Shown: positions 18,934 to 27,694 of the stretch, in pieces
Numbering within the stretch: the first letter of the stretch is position 1
Layout of the letters: each line of letters starts with the position of its first letter
NCBI GenBank assembly: GCA_018970085.1
Contig: JAGWXD010000002.1
Coordinates: 1 to 64,000 of the forward strand
Direction of reading: 5' to 3'
Origin: Cyanobacteria bacterium REEB459
Lineage (GTDB): Bacteria; Cyanobacteriota; Cyanobacteriia; Phormidesmidales; Phormidesmidaceae
Length of the DNA: 64,000 nucleotides
Notes under the pieces: model-generated
What the model was told of the DNA's origin: nothing
The model's database searches: none
The model's input: the letters and a program-made list of their open reading frames with translations, nothing else
Translations under genes and position numbers: made by a program

Positions 18934-20358
18934 ATGGTATTTGTTTTAGGGACATCTGGGAATAACTTTATTAGTCCGTTTAGCGTATCCCCTGGGGTAT
19001 TGGGTATCCCGGGGGCCGGGGCCGACACGATTAATGGCGGGGCCGGGGCTGACACCATGGATGGTGGGGATGGCAACGACACCTATATCGTTGATAATGT
19101 TGGCGATATCGTCAAAGAGAACTTCGATGACGCCCTGGGTGGGGTTGATACGGTGCTGGCCTCCGTCAGCTATTCCCTGGGGCCAGGAACCTTTGGCAAA
19201 CAAGGGTTTGGTATTGAAAATCTGACCCTCACCGGCAGTGCCAATATCAATGCCACCGGTAATGCCAAAAACAATGTCCTAATCGGTAACAGCGGCAATA
19301 ACATCCTGGATGGCGGGGTCGGGGCTGACACCATGGATGGTGGGGATGGCAACGACACCTATATCGTTGATAATGTCGGCGATATTGTCAAAGAGAACTT
19401 CGATGACGCCCTGGGTAGCATTGATACGGTGCTGGCCTCCGTCAGCTATTCTCTAGGGCCAGGAACCTTTGGCAACCAAGGATTTGGTATTGAAAATCTG
19501 ACCCTCACCGGCGGTGCGAATATCAATGCCACCGGTAATGCCAAAAACAATGTCCTAACTGGTAACAGCGGCAATAACCTCCTGAATGGCGGGGCCGGAG
19601 ACGACACTATCCTTGGCAGTAACGGTAATGACACCCTCAATGGTGGCACGGGTGTGGATACGGCTGACTACAGCGCTCTGGCCGCACCCGTGACCCTAGG
19701 AGCCTTTGGAGTGCTGACCAAGCTAGGCGGGGTTGATACCCTAATCGCGATCGAGCGAATTGTGGGCAGCAGTGGTAGTGGCGATACCATCAACCATGGC
19801 GGTATCGGCTCTCCTGCCACCGGCACCATCACTAACCTGGCCACCGGCATGGTGACGGTGAACGGCAGCACCCCCCTCCCCCTGTCTTTTACAGTGAGTC
19901 AATTTGAGAACGTGATCGGCAGCGCTTTTGCTGACACCATCACTGGCAATGGCGCCGCCAACCTCCTGGATGGCGGTGCGGGAAACGACACCCTCAACGG
20001 TGGGGATGGCAACGATACCCTGATGGGTGGCACAGGCAACGATATTCTTACCGGCGGCACGGGCAACGATCTCCTGATAGGCGGCGGGGGTAACGATATC
20101 CTCACCGGTGGAGCTGGGAATGATCGGTTTCGATTCCTCTCAATTTTCGACCGAATTGATGTGATTAAGGACTTCTCCTTTAGCTCTGGTAATCGAGACT
20201 TTATTGAGATCAGTGCCGCTGGTTTCGGTGCCTCTTCCCTATCCCAATTCAGTTACAACTCGTCGACGGGGGCTCTAGCTTTCGTAGGTACTCAGTTTGC
20301 CACCATAGAAAATAAACCCCTAGGCTTTGCCGTTAGCCTTGATGTTGTGTTGGTTTAG
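18934..20358 (+). CDS. RTX calcium-binding (hemolysin-type repeat) protein
   Basis: The 474-residue protein is built from glycine/aspartate nonapeptide repeats of the type GGXGXDXUX, for example GGAGADTMDGGDGNDTYIVD, which fold as a calcium-binding beta-roll. A second block near residues 325-400 has several more repeats ending in GGAGNDRFRF. There is no N-terminal signal peptide, which fits export by a type 1 secretion system through the C-terminus. The C-terminal 75 residues are typical of such proteins. No enzymatic domain is visible, and no type 1 exporter is in the window. TTAAGGAG precedes the ATG. Confidence 0.93.
   Translation: MVFVLGTSGNNFISPFSVSPGVLGIPGAGADTINGGAGADTMDGGDGNDTYIVDNVGDIVKENFDDALGGVDTVLASVSYSLGPGTFGKQGFGIENLTLTGSANINATGNAKNNVLIGNSGNNILDGGVGADTMDGGDGNDTYIVDNVGDIVKENFDDALGSIDTVLASVSYSLGPGTFGNQGFGIENLTLTGGANINATGNAKNNVLTGNSGNNLLNGGAGDDTILGSNGNDTLNGGTGVDTADYSALAAPVTLGAFGVLTKLGGVDTLIAIERIVGSSGSGDTINHGGIGSPATGTITNLATGMVTVNGSTPLPLSFTVSQFENVIGSAFADTITGNGAANLLDGGAGNDTLNGGDGNDTLMGGTGNDILTGGTGNDLLIGGGGNDILTGGAGNDRFRFLSIFDRIDVIKDFSFSSGNRDFIEISAAGFGASSLSQFSYNSSTGALAFVGTQFATIENKPLGFAVSLDVVLV
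19037..19588 (+). repeat. 276-bp tandem duplication inside the RTX gene
   Basis: Two consecutive units repeat with a period of 276 bases (92 codons). Matching landmarks are the segments starting at 19048 and 19324, which share long stretches of identical DNA, including synonymous positions. Differences are few, so the duplication looks recent or homogenised. Boundaries are approximate. Confidence 0.85.
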
Positions 20359-20362
20359 TTTA

Positions 20363-20393
20363 TTTTTTGCCCCGTAAAACGGGGCAGAAAAAT
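20363..20393. other. Strong stem-loop between RTX and SPFH genes
   Basis: GCCCCGT-AAA-ACGGGGC (20369-20385) is a perfect 7-bp stem flanked by a T-run before and an A-run after, which extends the stem. It starts 10 bases after the RTX stop. The U-tract is on the wrong side for a classic intrinsic terminator on the + strand. It may separate the two transcripts or protect an RNA end. Confidence 0.5.
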
Positions 20394-20441
20394 AAGCTTT
20401 TAGCGGGGAAGGTTGAAAGAATTCACAAAAGGAGAAAAGCC

Positions 20442-21215
20442 GTGGAAATCATTATCATAACGGCAGTACTGATCGGCCTGTTAATCTTTTTTCGTGTATG
20501 TAATCAGTGGGATAGACATGTTCTATTTGCCCTAGGACGCTTTTCAGGTGTAGCTGGACCTGGAGTGTATTTCTACATACCGATTATTCAAGACAAACGG
20601 ATTGTAGATACAAGAATTGCCACCTACACGGTGCCGTTACAAAAGGGACTAACCCGGGACAACATTCCCGTTGAAGTAGATGCGATTGTTTTTTATAGGG
20701 TGGATAACGTTAAAGATTCGGTCCTTAAGGTTGACAATTATCACAATGCTACCCAACTAACCGTTCGCTCAGCTATCCGGGATATGGTCGGAAAGTCTAC
20801 TTTAGATGAGCTTTTGTCCCAAAGAGATCAGATTGGTCAGATTGTTCGGGAACATACAACAGAGTTAGTTGTTCAATGGGGGGTTTTAATCGTAACGGTT
20901 GAAATCAAAGACGTGATTGTTTCGAAAGAATTAGAAGATGCGATCGCCCGTGAAGCTGCTGCAGAACGGGAAAAAAGAGCCAGAATTCTTCTAGCCCAAT
21001 CCGAGGAATTGTCGGTTGATTCCATGGTCAAGGCCTCAGAAAAATATTCCCATGATCCCGTAGCGTTACAACTCCGCTCCATGAATATGCTGTACGAAAT
21101 GTGTATGGAAGGCAAGTCCACCATGGTTTTTGTACCTACCACAAATACAGGCAATGGTATGCCAGGAATTATTGGAGTTGAAGGTGTTAAGGATTTAATC
21201 GAGCGGAGAAGTTGA
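20442..21215 (+). CDS. SPFH/band 7 (stomatin-like) membrane protein
   Basis: The product has an N-terminal membrane segment (EIIIITAVLIGLLIFF) followed by an SPFH domain containing PGVYFYIPII, DNIPVEVDAIVFYRV and the later VEIKDVIVSKELEDAIAREA, characteristic of stomatins and slipins. The C-terminal third is helical and drives oligomerisation. I chose the GTG at 20442 because AAAGGAG lies 9 bases upstream. The longer frame would start at a TTG inside the stem-loop at 20369-20385, which is unlikely. These proteins form membrane rings and often pair with NfeD proteins; an NfeD OB-fold is encoded at 18429. Confidence 0.9.
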   Translation: MEIIIITAVLIGLLIFFRVCNQWDRHVLFALGRFSGVAGPGVYFYIPIIQDKRIVDTRIATYTVPLQKGLTRDNIPVEVDAIVFYRVDNVKDSVLKVDNYHNATQLTVRSAIRDMVGKSTLDELLSQRDQIGQIVREHTTELVVQWGVLIVTVEIKDVIVSKELEDAIAREAAAEREKRARILLAQSEELSVDSMVKASEKYSHDPVALQLRSMNMLYEMCMEGKSTMVFVPTTNTGNGMPGIIGVEGVKDLIERRS

Positions 21216-21396
21216 CAGATTTCTACTCAGAATCGCGATTGCAAAATGCCCAATCTGCAAACTAATCCCCTGGCGGAGCCCTCGGAAAACCCCTAGGGAA
21301 CAACTCACGGCAGACCTGAAATGCTCAACCCTCAACAACAAAATTTCCTGATCTCCAGGTCAATTCAACCCTCTTCTAAAGTTAAGGAGTAACACC

Positions 21397-22797
21397 ATGA
21401 GAACCCGTTCTAGCCAACGTCGCCTTCCACCCCCTATTGTTTTTGTGGGGCTTGGCCTGATCCTATTTGTTACCGTACCAAAAGTCGCGCCCCTCCTTCA
21501 AATCTGGAAATCTTCTGACCTCAGATCTGCCCTCTCCTCTCCGTCATCAACCCAGTCCCCCAAGCTCGAAGACCGCCTGAGTATGGGTGAAAAACTACTG
21601 ATAACCACGGGAGCAACTGCAGCCAAGCGGGAGGGAGTTGAGGCCTTTGCCAGGCATGACTACGCCAGGGCGGTGAAGAGCTTTCAGCAATCCCTGGTGC
21701 AACAGCCCAATGACCCGGAGGCCTTAATTTACCTGAATAATGCCCAGATCGGTAACAGCTCACCTCTAAAAATAGCCGTCAGCATCCCGATTGGCACCAA
21801 TATCAACGTTGCCCAGGAAATTTTACGGGGAGTGGCCCAGGCCCAGCATGAGGTTAATCAGCAAGGTGGCCTTAAGGGTCAAGGATTGCAGGTGCAAATT
21901 GCTAATGATGACAATAACCCAGAGATTGCCCGACAAGTTGCCCAGGCCCTGGCGGGGAATGGAAATATTCTGGCGGTTGTTGGTCATAATGCCAGCAATG
22001 CTTCTCTGGCAGCTGCGCCCGTCTACCAACAGGCCGGTTTGGTGATGGTTACACCAACCAGTTTCGCCAACCTGCTATCTAACTTTGGCAGCTATATTTT
22101 TCGTACGGTGCCCAATATTCGCTCAATGGCGGCACCTCTAGCGGCCTATATTGTTCAAGAGAAGCGCTTAAAGACCATTGCCATCTGCTACGACTCTCTC
22201 TCCCCCGATACGGCTTCCTTTCGGGATGAATTTGTCGCCACCTTGGTGCGCCTGGGGGGACAGCAGGCAGACACGATTTGTGATTTTGCCGCCCCCAGCT
22301 TCAACCCAGCTCTAGCGATGAATGAAATTCGCGGGAGCCAGGCTGACGTAGTTCTACTGGCTCCCCATATTGATCGGATTAATCAGGCGATCGCCCTAGC
22401 CCAGGCCAACCAATCAGGATTACCGCTCTATGGCACTACCACCCTATACACCATCCAGACCCTGCAGCAGGGGGGACAGGCTATCAACGGGTTGGTTCTT
22501 CCGGTCCCCTGGCTTCCGACGGAACCGTTTACCAGTAACGCTCGCCAACTATGGAAGGGCAGTGTCAATTGGCGCACGGCCAGTGCCTACGATGCTACCC
22601 AAGCCGTTATTGCAGGCTTGCAACAAAATACCAGTCGGAATGGACTGCAGGCAGTCCTGCGAGACCCCAGCTTTTCAGCCGTCGGTGCCAGCGGTAAGGT
22701 CCAGTTTCTAGCGACCGGCGATCGCATCGGCGAGATAATCTTGGCGAAAGCCGTGGTGAACCGGCGGAGCGCTGGGTTTTCCCGGTTACAACCCTAA
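21397..22797 (+). CDS. Membrane-anchored type 1 periplasmic-binding (receptor) protein
   Basis: This 466-residue protein has an N-terminal membrane anchor (PPPIVFVGLGLILFVTVPKV), a short TPR-like helical pair (AARKR-type segment EGVEAFARHDYARAVKSFQ) and a Peripla_BP_6 domain with LKIAVSIPIGTNINVAQEIL and ILAVVGHNASNASLAAAPVY. The order TM, TPR-like, receptor is the same as in the C-terminal part of the CHAT fusion at 15547, so the two are related, this one without the protease. No ABC permease is next to it, so it is more likely a sensor than a transport component. AAGGAG precedes the ATG. It may compete with or assist the CHAT fusion (inference). Confidence 0.88.
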   Translation: MRTRSSQRRLPPPIVFVGLGLILFVTVPKVAPLLQIWKSSDLRSALSSPSSTQSPKLEDRLSMGEKLLITTGATAAKREGVEAFARHDYARAVKSFQQSLVQQPNDPEALIYLNNAQIGNSSPLKIAVSIPIGTNINVAQEILRGVAQAQHEVNQQGGLKGQGLQVQIANDDNNPEIARQVAQALAGNGNILAVVGHNASNASLAAAPVYQQAGLVMVTPTSFANLLSNFGSYIFRTVPNIRSMAAPLAAYIVQEKRLKTIAICYDSLSPDTASFRDEFVATLVRLGGQQADTICDFAAPSFNPALAMNEIRGSQADVVLLAPHIDRINQAIALAQANQSGLPLYGTTTLYTIQTLQQGGQAINGLVLPVPWLPTEPFTSNARQLWKGSVNWRTASAYDATQAVIAGLQQNTSRNGLQAVLRDPSFSAVGASGKVQFLATGDRIGEIILAKAVVNRRSAGFSRLQP

Positions 22798-22869
22798 AAT
22801 CGACCTCTGTGCTGTTAAGCCCGATAACCACCATACCCGCTAATGCATCAACCTCAAGGAGGGTTAATC

Positions 22870-23103
22870 ATGCGAAGGCAACCGCTGCCAGGGAACTCAC
22901 TGATGAAGATCCTGGGTCAAATGATCAAGCTTCTATTTAGTGCCCTGTTTATCTGCACCGTCATGGTTGTCATTGCTGGCATCTTCGGTGCAGGGGTCCA
23001 GGCCCTGATGATCTACCAGATCATGTTGGGATTTTTCTGGCGGATCTGCCTGGCTCTGCTTGGGATCATCGCCGTTCTGACCATGTTGGATGGCTTACAG
23101 TAG
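22870..23103 (+). CDS. Small two-helix membrane protein
   Basis: The 77-residue product has two hydrophobic helices (about 25-45 and 50-72) with a short basic N-terminus. I chose the ATG at 22870 because AAGGAGG lies upstream, rather than an ATG at 22843. It follows the receptor gene by 72 bp and is probably the last gene of the cluster. I do not recognise a family. Confidence 0.6.
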   Translation: MRRQPLPGNSLMKILGQMIKLLFSALFICTVMVVIAGIFGAGVQALMIYQIMLGFFWRICLALLGIIAVLTMLDGLQ

Positions 23104-23304
23104 GGTCACTCCCTTGTGCTTCTCCTACCAAATTCGACTCTTACAGGCTTACGGCGGCATCAGCCCCAGGCATAGCTAAAGTTCCCTGTTCCATCCTAGG
23201 GCTAGAGTGACACGCCCAAGCGCCCTACGGTCAACGCTGAAGGGCTGGGCCAGGGTTGGAGAACACTCAACGCCCCCAGCCTGTGATAGGGTCTGCCAGT
23301 CTGG

Positions 23305-24714
23305 TCAAGAACGGCCACTGGAGGAAGGGTCTCTAACCCCCTGGAGATGGGAGCGCGCCGGCTTTAAAGAGGGCAGACGAATGCCAAGTCGATAGCCGGA
23401 CTCCTCCATACCATAGAGGTGTAATTCACCGCCGTGACACTTCACCAGGTGGCTAGTTAAGACTAAACCTAGCCAGTTACGGGGCATTTCCTCCCCTTCG
23501 AGGCTGAGGGCAGTGACGTTACCATGCTGTTGTAAGCATTCATAGAGGGTAATCAAACTGGTGGGTAACCCATCTCCAGTCCAGGCGTTAGCAACCCATA
23601 CCGCCAGAGCAAGGCTGTCTTGTTTACGGGAAGCATGGAGCCGAATCGTACTATTGGCGCTGGCCATATGGATCAGGCTGAATAGGGTGTGATAGAGCAC
23701 TTGCCTGACAGTTTGCTGGTCTAACAGCCACAAATTTTGCCCTGGCTCAACGGTCAACTCAAGAGTGTGGGTTAATTTTTCAGCCAGAGGGGTGAGCATG
23801 GTGATCACCTGGTGACCCAGGCGCTCAATATCAACGGAAGCAGGAACCAGGCCAGGGGAATCGCTGCTAATCAGACCCAGGTCTAGAATTTCATCTACCT
23901 GGGCCATCAGAGCCTGACTGCTGCGCCAGGCAATTTCGGTATATTCTCGTTGCTTTTCGGTCAGGGGGCCGTAGATCTCCCGGTTTAGCATGCTGGTCAT
24001 ACCCAGTACGGCGGTGAGGGGATTACGTAAATCTTGAATCAACTGATTAAGTAGATTCAGGCGCAGGGCATCGATCGAACTATCCCCAGAGACCGACCTG
24101 GGTGAGGGAGTAGAACCGGGGAGAGGCAAGGTGACCAGCGATCTCTCATATTCGGCCATGGCCCAGCGGGCGGCCATGGAGAGAAAGGCGACATCGCGGT
24201 CACTAAACCCCCGGGGATTGGGATCAACCACCACTAGGGTTCCAATGCATTCGTAGTCAGAGGTAATCAAGGGAACGCCACAGTAGGATCTAATGCCATA
24301 GTTGGTCATTAAGGCAGGCTGATCTGAACCAGAAAACTCTGAGAGATCGGGAATAACAACAGGCTGCTCGCTATCCAACACGTAGGTAGTGAGGCCAAAG
24401 TTAAGGGGAATCTGGCGATCGCTGGCTAGCCGGTTGGCAAACCCCAGGGAATAGAGACCCGAAGCAGCCTTGAGAAATTCAGTACTGTGGTTGGCCACAC
24501 TCACCCAGCTGACTGGTGCCTGCAAAAATCGGGCGGCCAGCTGGGCGGCCTCCTCAAAGATCGCAATACTGGTCTTGCCTTCCAGGTCCAGGCGGGCGAT
24601 CGCCGCTTGCCGAAGTTGGGCCTGATCTACCCGACCCTTATTCTTAATCAGGCAACAGGGCCAGCCAGTGATGGGGGCGTCTAGCCAGGTCTCGGGGACA
24701 GAGAAGCTAAGCAT
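23305..24714 (-). CDS. GAF-domain histidine kinase-like protein lacking the H-box histidine
   Basis: Residues 45-190 form a GAF domain (GVPLITSDYECIGTLVVVD is typical). Residues 215-290 match the dimerisation/phosphoacceptor helices of histidine kinases, but the H-box reads LIQDLRNPLT, with Gln227 where the phosphorylated His belongs. The C-terminal ATPase-like domain is also degenerate: no clear DxGxG box is seen, only TGDGLP and the NWLGLVLTSHLV region. It is probably an inactive kinase that senses and partners with another protein, or a divergent kinase. No response regulator is adjacent. It lies 162 bp downstream of obgE on the same strand. Confidence 0.85.
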   Translation of the reverse strand: MLSFSVPETWLDAPITGWPCCLIKNKGRVDQAQLRQAAIARLDLEGKTSIAIFEEAAQLAARFLQAPVSWVSVANHSTEFLKAASGLYSLGFANRLASDRQIPLNFGLTTYVLDSEQPVVIPDLSEFSGSDQPALMTNYGIRSYCGVPLITSDYECIGTLVVVDPNPRGFSDRDVAFLSMAARWAMAEYERSLVTLPLPGSTPSPRSVSGDSSIDALRLNLLNQLIQDLRNPLTAVLGMTSMLNREIYGPLTEKQREYTEIAWRSSQALMAQVDEILDLGLISSDSPGLVPASVDIERLGHQVITMLTPLAEKLTHTLELTVEPGQNLWLLDQQTVRQVLYHTLFSLIHMASANSTIRLHASRKQDSLALAVWVANAWTGDGLPTSLITLYECLQQHGNVTALSLEGEEMPRNWLGLVLTSHLVKCHGGELHLYGMEESGYRLGIRLPSLKPARSHLQGVRDPSSSGRS

Positions 24715-24876
24715 AACCGCAAATATAGCTACGGAGAAAAATAGTAATGGAACTCAATTACCCAACCAAGGGTAGGATGCCCTATTTTTAATCTACTGTG
24801 AGCATTGTAAGGATAGCTGGAAGTTCAAGAGGATTAACGTGAATTTATGACCATCGATCTAGGGAAAGGCTAAGGT

Positions 24877-25893
24877 TCAGAGCAGGGCTTCACAGGAGAG
24901 TACCGGGGTAAGGCTATCTAAGGTCAGCCAAACCTGCTGGAGTAGAGCCGTTAAGCCCACTCCAGTGACCGCTGAAATACAGTAGACAGGGCCCAGGGAT
25001 TCAAACTGAGCGACCCGGTCCCTGAGTTGGTCGGGGGAAAGGCTATCAATTTTACTAAGGGCCAGAATTTGAGGCCGGCTGGCCAGGTGGTGGCCATAGG
25101 CAGCCAGTTCCTGTTGAATGATCTGATAGCTATCCAGGGGCTGATCGGCGCTGGCATCGACTAAGTGGAGCAGCAGGCGAGTGCGCTCAATGTGGCGCAA
25201 AAAATCATGGCCCAGGCCCAGGCCCGTGTGGGCGCCAGCAATCAGGCCAGGAATATCAGCAAAAACCGTGCCATCTCCCGTGGGGCGACGCACCACCCCC
25301 AGGTTAGGAATCAGGGTGGTAAAGGGATAGTCGGCAATTTTAGGGCGAGCTGCTGATAGGGCGGCAATCAGGGTGGATTTACCCGCATTGGGTAAGCCAA
25401 TAATACCTACCTCCGCCAGCAGCTTGAGCTCCAAGCGTAGCCGCTGTTGCTCGCCGGGTAAGCCAGGTAGGGCTTGCTCTGGAGCTCGATTGCGGTTACT
25501 CAGAAAGTAGCGGTTACCCAGTCCCCCCTTACCGCCCTGGGCCACACAGAGAATCTGGTCAGGGGTCACCAGATCCCCCAGCAGGCGATCGCTCTCGGCC
25601 TGGTAGACCATGGTGCCGCAGGGTACCTCTAAAATCAGATCTGAGCCCGCTCCGCCAGTCATATTTTTGGGCCCGCCCCGCTCCCCATCCCTGGCTTTAA
25701 AACGATGGGCGTAGCGGAAGTCAAGCAAAGTTTGCAGCCGCTCTACCGGCTTCAGATACACCGACCCACCCGGCCCGCCATTGCCGCCCGCTGGCCCTCC
25801 CGCCGGCACATACTTTTCGCGCCGAAAGGCAACCATACCGTCACCGCCATGGCCGGCTATGACTTCAATTTCTGCGTGATCAATAAATTGCAT
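24877..25893 (-). CDS. obgE: Obg-family GTPase
   Basis: This ribosome-associated GTPase acts in 50S assembly and stress control. The N-terminal Obg fold is glycine-rich ([20 protein letters not shown]), and the G domain has the P-loop [11 protein letters not shown], the switch region [10 protein letters not shown] and the SKIDSL specificity motif. Length is 338 residues, with no C-terminal OCT extension, as is common in cyanobacteria. The DUF4168 gene lies 31 bp downstream of the obgE start on the other side of a short gap, upstream on the same strand, so the two may be co-transcribed. Confidence 0.97.
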   Translation of the reverse strand: MQFIDHAEIEVIAGHGGDGMVAFRREKYVPAGGPAGGNGGPGGSVYLKPVERLQTLLDFRYAHRFKARDGERGGPKNMTGGAGSDLILEVPCGTMVYQAESDRLLGDLVTPDQILCVAQGGKGGLGNRYFLSNRNRAPEQALPGLPGEQQRLRLELKLLAEVGIIGLPNAGKSTLIAALSAARPKIADYPFTTLIPNLGVVRRPTGDGTVFADIPGLIAGAHTGLGLGHDFLRHIERTRLLLHLVDASADQPLDSYQIIQQELAAYGHHLASRPQILALSKIDSLSPDQLRDRVAQFESLGPVYCISAVTGVGLTALLQQVWLTLDSLTPVLSCEALL

Positions 25894-25924
25894 GCTGATA
25901 GTTCTATCGGGCTCGAACCCAGAG

Positions 25925-26476
25925 CTAGGGGCGGGGTTGGGCTTGCTGCTGCATTTGCATCAAGGCGGTGCGAATCTGTTCTGCCAGGGCTTGATCCTGG
26001 GGATAGGCGGCGGTAATAGCATTAAACTGCTCTACCTGCAGACCATTACTACGGACAATGTCGCTGGCCTGATTACAGTAGTCTACGACAATGGTTTTGA
26101 TCTGCTGGCGAATCCGCCGCGGCAATTGGTTGAGGTTCGCCGTAGCCGAGCAGCGCATATCGATGGCATTGACGTCATAGTTGGCACCGCTGAGTAAGCT
26201 TTTAATTTGGGCGTAGGCCTGGCTGCGAGGCCCATCCATCTGCAAGACCGAGCGGGCATAGTTGATCACCTCTGCCGGAGAGACCTGGAGACTCTGGGCC
26301 CAGGCCAGAGCTGGTGAAGGTAGGTAGGTCACGCCTTCAAGGCGGGGGGCGACAACCACTGTGCTGGCCAAAACCGATAGGCTGGCAAGCAGCAATGCCT
26401 GGAGAGATCGCCCCGTTATCCTCGTGGTACCCAGTAAGGTGATTGAATCATGCACACTTTTTTTCTGCTTAGCCAT
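25925..26476 (-). CDS. Secreted DUF4168 protein
   Basis: An N-terminal hydrophobic stretch ([19 protein letters not shown]) is a likely signal peptide or anchor. The remainder is the DUF4168 helical domain, with [20 protein letters not shown] at its start. Members are secreted or envelope proteins of unknown function, common in cyanobacteria. Two Cys residues (in DMRCSA and DYCNQA) could form a disulfide in the periplasm. It lies 31 bp upstream of obgE on the same strand. Confidence 0.85.
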   Translation of the reverse strand: MAKQKKSVHDSITLLGTTRITGRSLQALLLASLSVLASTVVVAPRLEGVTYLPSPALAWAQSLQVSPAEVINYARSVLQMDGPRSQAYAQIKSLLSGANYDVNAIDMRCSATANLNQLPRRIRQQIKTIVVDYCNQASDIVRSNGLQVEQFNAITAAYPQDQALAEQIRTALMQMQQQAQPRP

Positions 26477-26555
26477 GCCTCACCTAAGAACAGGTGCTTT
26501 TGCCCTCGCCAGCAAAAGCAGTAGACGGAATTGTTGCTGACATTGACCCACGGGC

Positions 26556-27542
26556 CTAGTCAGAGCGGCTAAATAGAGCGCACAGCTGAATTACAGCCGT
26601 GTGCAAAGCCGCCCGTTGATCTCGGCCAAGTTTTAGATCTGCCTCTAATTCTAGTAGTAAAGGCAAGGTTCGTTGCAACTGTTCCAGGCTTATCCCCCGC
26701 AGTTCTTGCTTGAGAAAATAAAGTCGTTTGGGGTTGTTAATCTCTGCTGCAGCCAGGATCTCGGCCTCGCTCTGACTACCGGCTGCCTCCATAACCCTGA
26801 GCCATAACCACAAACGAAACTGGCTCACCAGGGTAGCCACCATGCGTAGGGCTGGCTCGTTGCGGTTGAGCAGATCTTCTACCAACAGCAAAGCCTTACC
26901 GGCATCTGCCTGTTTAATGGCCGTAGCTAATTGGAGGCTGGTGTGGGTGGAGCTGGTCACCAGGTCGGCTGCCACCTCTGGTGGCAGGGGTTGGGGATGG
27001 GTCCAGTAAATTTGCAGCTTATCCAGTTCCAGGTGCAGCTGACGGGTGTCATTACCCACTGCCTCTACTAATAAATCGATGGTCTGGGGGGCCAGGGCGA
27101 TGGCTCGTTGCCGCGCCACCTGCTCTATCTGCTGACGAATCAGGGCGGTTTTCCAGGGAGGAATCAGAGAAAATTCCCGAATCTCTCCGTACTGCTTGAA
27201 TAGCTTGAAAAACTTAGACCTAGCATCGGGTTTATTGGGGCTGCTCAGCAGTAACACACTGGTGCTGGGCAAAACCGGCAGGGTCCGTTCTAACTCCACC
27301 AGCACCTCCTCTGGACAGCGCTGCCCCAGGCCCGTGTCTGGTAGCCACACCAACCGCTGGCCCAGGCCAAAAGGGGGGGTCATGGCCTGGTTAAGGGCCT
27401 GGATCGGGCCATTGGTGAGGCCAGGGGCAATCACATCGCAGTTAAAATTAGCCCACCCGGGGTCCACCACCTGGTGCTGCAAGGCGCGAATCGCCGCTTG
27501 CAGTTCAAACTCGTTATCTCCCCAAAAAAAATAGGCAGGCAT
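26556..27542 (-). CDS. holA: DNA polymerase III subunit delta
   Basis: This clamp-loader subunit opens the beta sliding clamp. The protein has 328 residues and starts with MPAYFFWGDNEFELQAAI, which resembles the N-terminal region of HolA. The sequence after it shows the expected degenerate AAA+ fold, with no functional Walker A, and a helical C-terminal domain (RAALHTAVIQLCALF). It is divergent from cobH, with a gap of about 150 bp. Confidence 0.9.
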   Translation of the reverse strand: MPAYFFWGDNEFELQAAIRALQHQVVDPGWANFNCDVIAPGLTNGPIQALNQAMTPPFGLGQRLVWLPDTGLGQRCPEEVLVELERTLPVLPSTSVLLLSSPNKPDARSKFFKLFKQYGEIREFSLIPPWKTALIRQQIEQVARQRAIALAPQTIDLLVEAVGNDTRQLHLELDKLQIYWTHPQPLPPEVAADLVTSSTHTSLQLATAIKQADAGKALLLVEDLLNRNEPALRMVATLVSQFRLWLWLRVMEAAGSQSEAEILAAAEINNPKRLYFLKQELRGISLEQLQRTLPLLLELEADLKLGRDQRAALHTAVIQLCALFSRSD

Positions 27543-27694
27543 AGAGGGGGCATCACCATAGGGGCCAGGGGACTACCGCCAGGGGGCGGGAAACCCGTAC
27601 TATTAGACTCTGGGCTTGGCCATAGTCGGACCGGCAAGGGGAAGGGCTGTGGTCAGGTGCTGTCCGTTCCATCTCCCATGCTATTCAGTTGCCG

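Noticed and set aside
20367-20441. A TTG start for the SPFH protein within the stem-loop
   Set aside because: The GTG at 20442 has AAAGGAG nearby and begins at the membrane helix. The TTG would put the start inside a strong stem.
24487-24684. A + strand frame inside the GAF kinase-like gene
   Set aside because: It is an antisense shadow of the GAF coding region.
25888-25925. A TTCGAGCC-type T-arm motif on the minus strand, upstream of obgE
   Set aside because: It lies in a 31-bp gap, and a whole tRNA cannot fit there without overlapping both genes; no anticodon stem is visible.
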